This document shows, one piece after another, positions 62,408 through 64,000 of a stretch of 64,000 nt of DNA. The DNA lies in contig UQOS01000002.1 in the NCBI GenBank assembly GCA_900542735.1, positions 1 to 64,000 on the forward strand, written 5' to 3'. Numbering within the stretch: the stretch's first letter is position 1; every line of letters starts with the position of its first letter. The position numbers were made by a program, and so were the translations under genes. A model generated the notes under the pieces. The model made no database searches and had not been told where the DNA came from. It saw only the letters and a program-made list of their open reading frames with translations. The stretch is from an uncultured Mycoplasmatota bacterium (GTDB lineage Bacteria; Bacillota_I; Bacilli_A; RF39; UBA660).

Positions 62408-63451
62408 CTACGCAATCCTTTTAACTTTTTCCTCTTCATTTGAAATTTCTGAAACTGCAGCATTACCAGAAGCATTAGTATTTTGTAAAGCATCTAAAAT
62501 TGCTTGCTTTCTAGCAATACTTTCGTTAAAGTTCGTAATATTACTACGACTACTATCCATTTTAGCTTGGAATTGTAAAATTTTATTTTCATTTTCCTGG
62601 CGTCTAATATTAGCAGATTTAATAGTATCTTCATAATCTTTACGAGCATTAACTAATGTATTAGATTGACTTTCATAAGCTGCAACTAATAACTTGTCTA
62701 ATTCCAAATCTCTTTTTTTGGCTTCTGCCTCTTGTTTTTCAAGTTCACTAGCTTCTACACTAATCTTATTTAAATTTAAATCAGATGCATCAGCTTCTTC
62801 TTGTGCTAATCTTGCCTGCTCTTTAATATTTTTAATTGATTCTGTCTCATTACCTAATTTAGCAATATAATCATCAATATTAATAATAGTTTTTTCTTCT
62901 ACAGAAACATTGGAATCAGTAGAAGGTAAGCTATTATTAGTATCACTAACATTTTCAGAAACAATATTATCATGATTAACTACTGTTTCATTAACAGTGG
63001 TATCTGGATGTTCACTAACAATTGTAGATTGTTCTTGTGTTTTTTCTTTTTCTATTGCTTCCATTACTAAAGCAGTTGCATGATTTTGAATATTCTTTTC
63101 TTTATCTTCTTTTACATTAATTGGTTTAGCACTTCCTGAAACCATTTCCAGCTTCATACTTGGAAATGGAATAATTTTATTTTTAACTGAAGTTAAAACA
63201 CTACTCTTTTCCTCATTGCCTTCTACTTTTGTAGCAGTTGAAAAAGAAACAATACTATCTTCTTTCTCTTTTACAATTTCTTTATCATTATCTTTCAATT
63301 GCTTTCTTGAAAAATGAGGAACATTTTTAATATGTTTCTTTGAATTAGCAAGACTCATACTTCTAAGTTTTATTTTTGAACTAGGCATCTGTGGCTCATT
63401 ATCTATTACAGTATTCATTTCATCTTGTGTAATATTTAGTACATTTTCCAT
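62408..63451 (-). CDS. Coiled-coil protein, unknown
   Basis: 347 aa, no signal or membrane helix. Residues 1-190 are low-complexity Lys/Glu/Ser/Asn/Val and probably disordered. Residues ~195-330 form a long coiled coil (NIKEQARLAQEEADASDL, ELEKQEAEAKKRDLELDK, IRRQENENKILQFQAKM). It follows the DUF1292 gene by 12 nt, so the two are co-transcribed. It could be a structural or spore-layer protein; no family is recognised. Confidence 0.75.
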   Translation of the reverse strand: MENVLNITQDEMNTVIDNEPQMPSSKIKLRSMSLANSKKHIKNVPHFSRKQLKDNDKEIVKEKEDSIVSFSTATKVEGNEEKSSVLTSVKNKIIPFPSMKLEMVSGSAKPINVKEDKEKNIQNHATALVMEAIEKEKTQEQSTIVSEHPDTTVNETVVNHDNIVSENVSDTNNSLPSTDSNVSVEEKTIINIDDYIAKLGNETESIKNIKEQARLAQEEADASDLNLNKISVEASELEKQEAEAKKRDLELDKLLVAAYESQSNTLVNARKDYEDTIKSANIRRQENENKILQFQAKMDSSRSNITNFNESIARKQAILDALQNTNASGNAAVSEISNEEEKVKRIA

Positions 63452-63463
63452 TTTATCACCCTT

Positions 63464-63742
63464 CTAGTCATTTTTTGATAATTCTCTTAAAACATCTTTA
63501 ATCTTTGACCATTCCTCATCACTTTCTATTGCGCCCATTTTAGGAATTTCACCACTTCTATCCACACTAGAAATATAAACAGTCACATTACCATTTTCAT
63601 CTTTTTCATTTCTTGTATAAACTACGTATTCTTTTTTGGTATCATTAAATGTAAAACAAATTAATAATTCTACTTCTTCTTTTGTTCCATCTTCTTTAAT
63701 AATAGAAAGAACTTTTTTTTCTTCTTTATCTTTATTTGCCAT
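63464..63742 (-). CDS. DUF1292 family protein
   Basis: 92 aa. The strand-rich pattern VLSIIKEDGTKEEVELLICF, KEYVVYTRNEKDENGNVTVY and a Trp-containing C-terminal helix (EEWSKIKDVLRELS) fit the small DUF1292 (YrzB-like) family of Firmicutes, whose function is not established. The ATG follows GGGAGGATAAGTT. Confidence 0.85.
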   Translation of the reverse strand: MANKDKEEKKVLSIIKEDGTKEEVELLICFTFNDTKKEYVVYTRNEKDENGNVTVYISSVDRSGEIPKMGAIESDEEWSKIKDVLRELSKND

Positions 63743-63817
63743 AACTTATCCTCCCTTTATTATCTAAGCTAATTGTAGCACATATTTCCCAATAAATTCA
63801 AGTGTTTTAGTGTTTTT

Positions 63818-64000
63818 TTATAACTTTTTTATTACATAATAACCACAATTATAACTACAATACTCTTTCAAATATTCATGAACTTTCTCATAATCATTGT
63901 ATTCCTGCAATTCCTTATTATTTTTGTTATAAAAACCTTTTAATCTTAACTTACCATATGAATAATCTCCTAGAACATAATCAAAGGTTTCAAAATAATC
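63818..64000 (-). CDS. yutD: YutD-family protein (partial, C-terminal part)
   Basis: The last 60 codons are visible; the 5' end lies beyond the window. The segment FDYVLGDYSYGKLRLKGFY, then YLKEYCSYNCGYYVIKKL matches the YutD/DUF1027 family: D-Y-V/I-G-D-W/Y-G-Y-G-Q/K-L-R-L-K-G-F/Y and a C-terminal EYC-F-G-C-Y-F/V. The function is not established. With the Nfu-like and CotS/YutH-like genes it recalls the Bacillus yut gene neighbourhood. Confidence 0.85.
   Translation of the reverse strand, partial: DYFETFDYVLGDYSYGKLRLKGFYNKNNKELQEYNDYEKVHEYLKEYCSYNCGYYVIKKL

Noticed and set aside
62352..62636. Plus-strand open frame opposite the coiled-coil gene
   Set aside because: Lies over the terminator and the coiled-coil coding sequence; no Shine-Dalgarno.

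Overview
The window is AT-rich, densely coded, and uses TGA as a stop. It reads as a low-GC Gram-positive of the Bacilli/Erysipelotrichia/RF39 type. It encodes an anaerobic class III ribonucleotide reductase, a PerR/rubrerythrin peroxide-response pair and strong Shine-Dalgarno sites. It also carries several sporulation-type genes (a CotY/CotZ-like coat protein, a BclA-like collagen-repeat protein, a LysM coat-type protein, a CotS/YutH-like protein). All of this fits an anaerobic, gut-type, endospore-forming Firmicute. Taxonomy is inferred from gene content only.

Layout. 1-10.7 kb (almost all minus strand): the start of a secreted protein with a palindrome inside its promoter; folD and a Cys/His-hydrolase-like gene; a class III RNR operon in which the glycyl-radical segment is a separate small ORF (nrdD, small ORF, nrdG); tex; a tandem-repeat membrane protein; a TasA-signal/lectin-like surface protein; a 3D-domain protein. 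10.8-11.8 kb: perR-rbr behind a perfect Fur/PerR-type palindrome.

11.9-38.6 kb is the centrepiece: about 27 kb of minus-strand surface-protein genes. Two membrane-anchored proteins (580 and 727 aa) and a small 250-aa protein begin with cohesin-like domains. Two giant secreted proteins (2239 and 4809 aa) are built from about 20 and about 38 cadherin-like beta-sandwich repeats and end in dockerin-like modules. The 4809-aa protein also carries four ALK/LTK-type glycine-rich domains near its N-terminus. I read this as a self-contained, non-cellulosomal cohesin-dockerin surface scaffold. No carbohydrate-active enzymes lie in the locus.

38.7-48 kb: tRNA-Cys/tRNA-Gly on the plus strand; a YcxB-like membrane protein; a frameshifted collagen-like spore-surface gene; LysM, PH-domain, nuclease-like and YlmH genes; tRNA-Thr and tRNA-Lys; then a long non-coding stretch with degenerate repeats before the CotY/CotZ-like gene. 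48-58 kb: a SEDS protein (SpoVE/RodA/FtsW class), a lipid-type GT4 glycosyltransferase, tRNA-Glu, a thioredoxin-like/AI-2E-type operon, gltX, tRNA-Gln, an RpiB-like isomerase, tRNA-Ala and a class I amidotransferase hydrolase. 58-59.4 kb is a small accessory patch with gene remnants and an MvaI/BcnI/MutH-type endonuclease without a visible methylase. 59.4-60.6 kb is a run of 12 tRNA genes from one consensus promoter. 60.7-64 kb holds CvfD-like, Nfu-like, CotS/YutH-like, coiled-coil, DUF1292 and (partial) YutD genes, an arrangement recalling the yut region of Bacillus.
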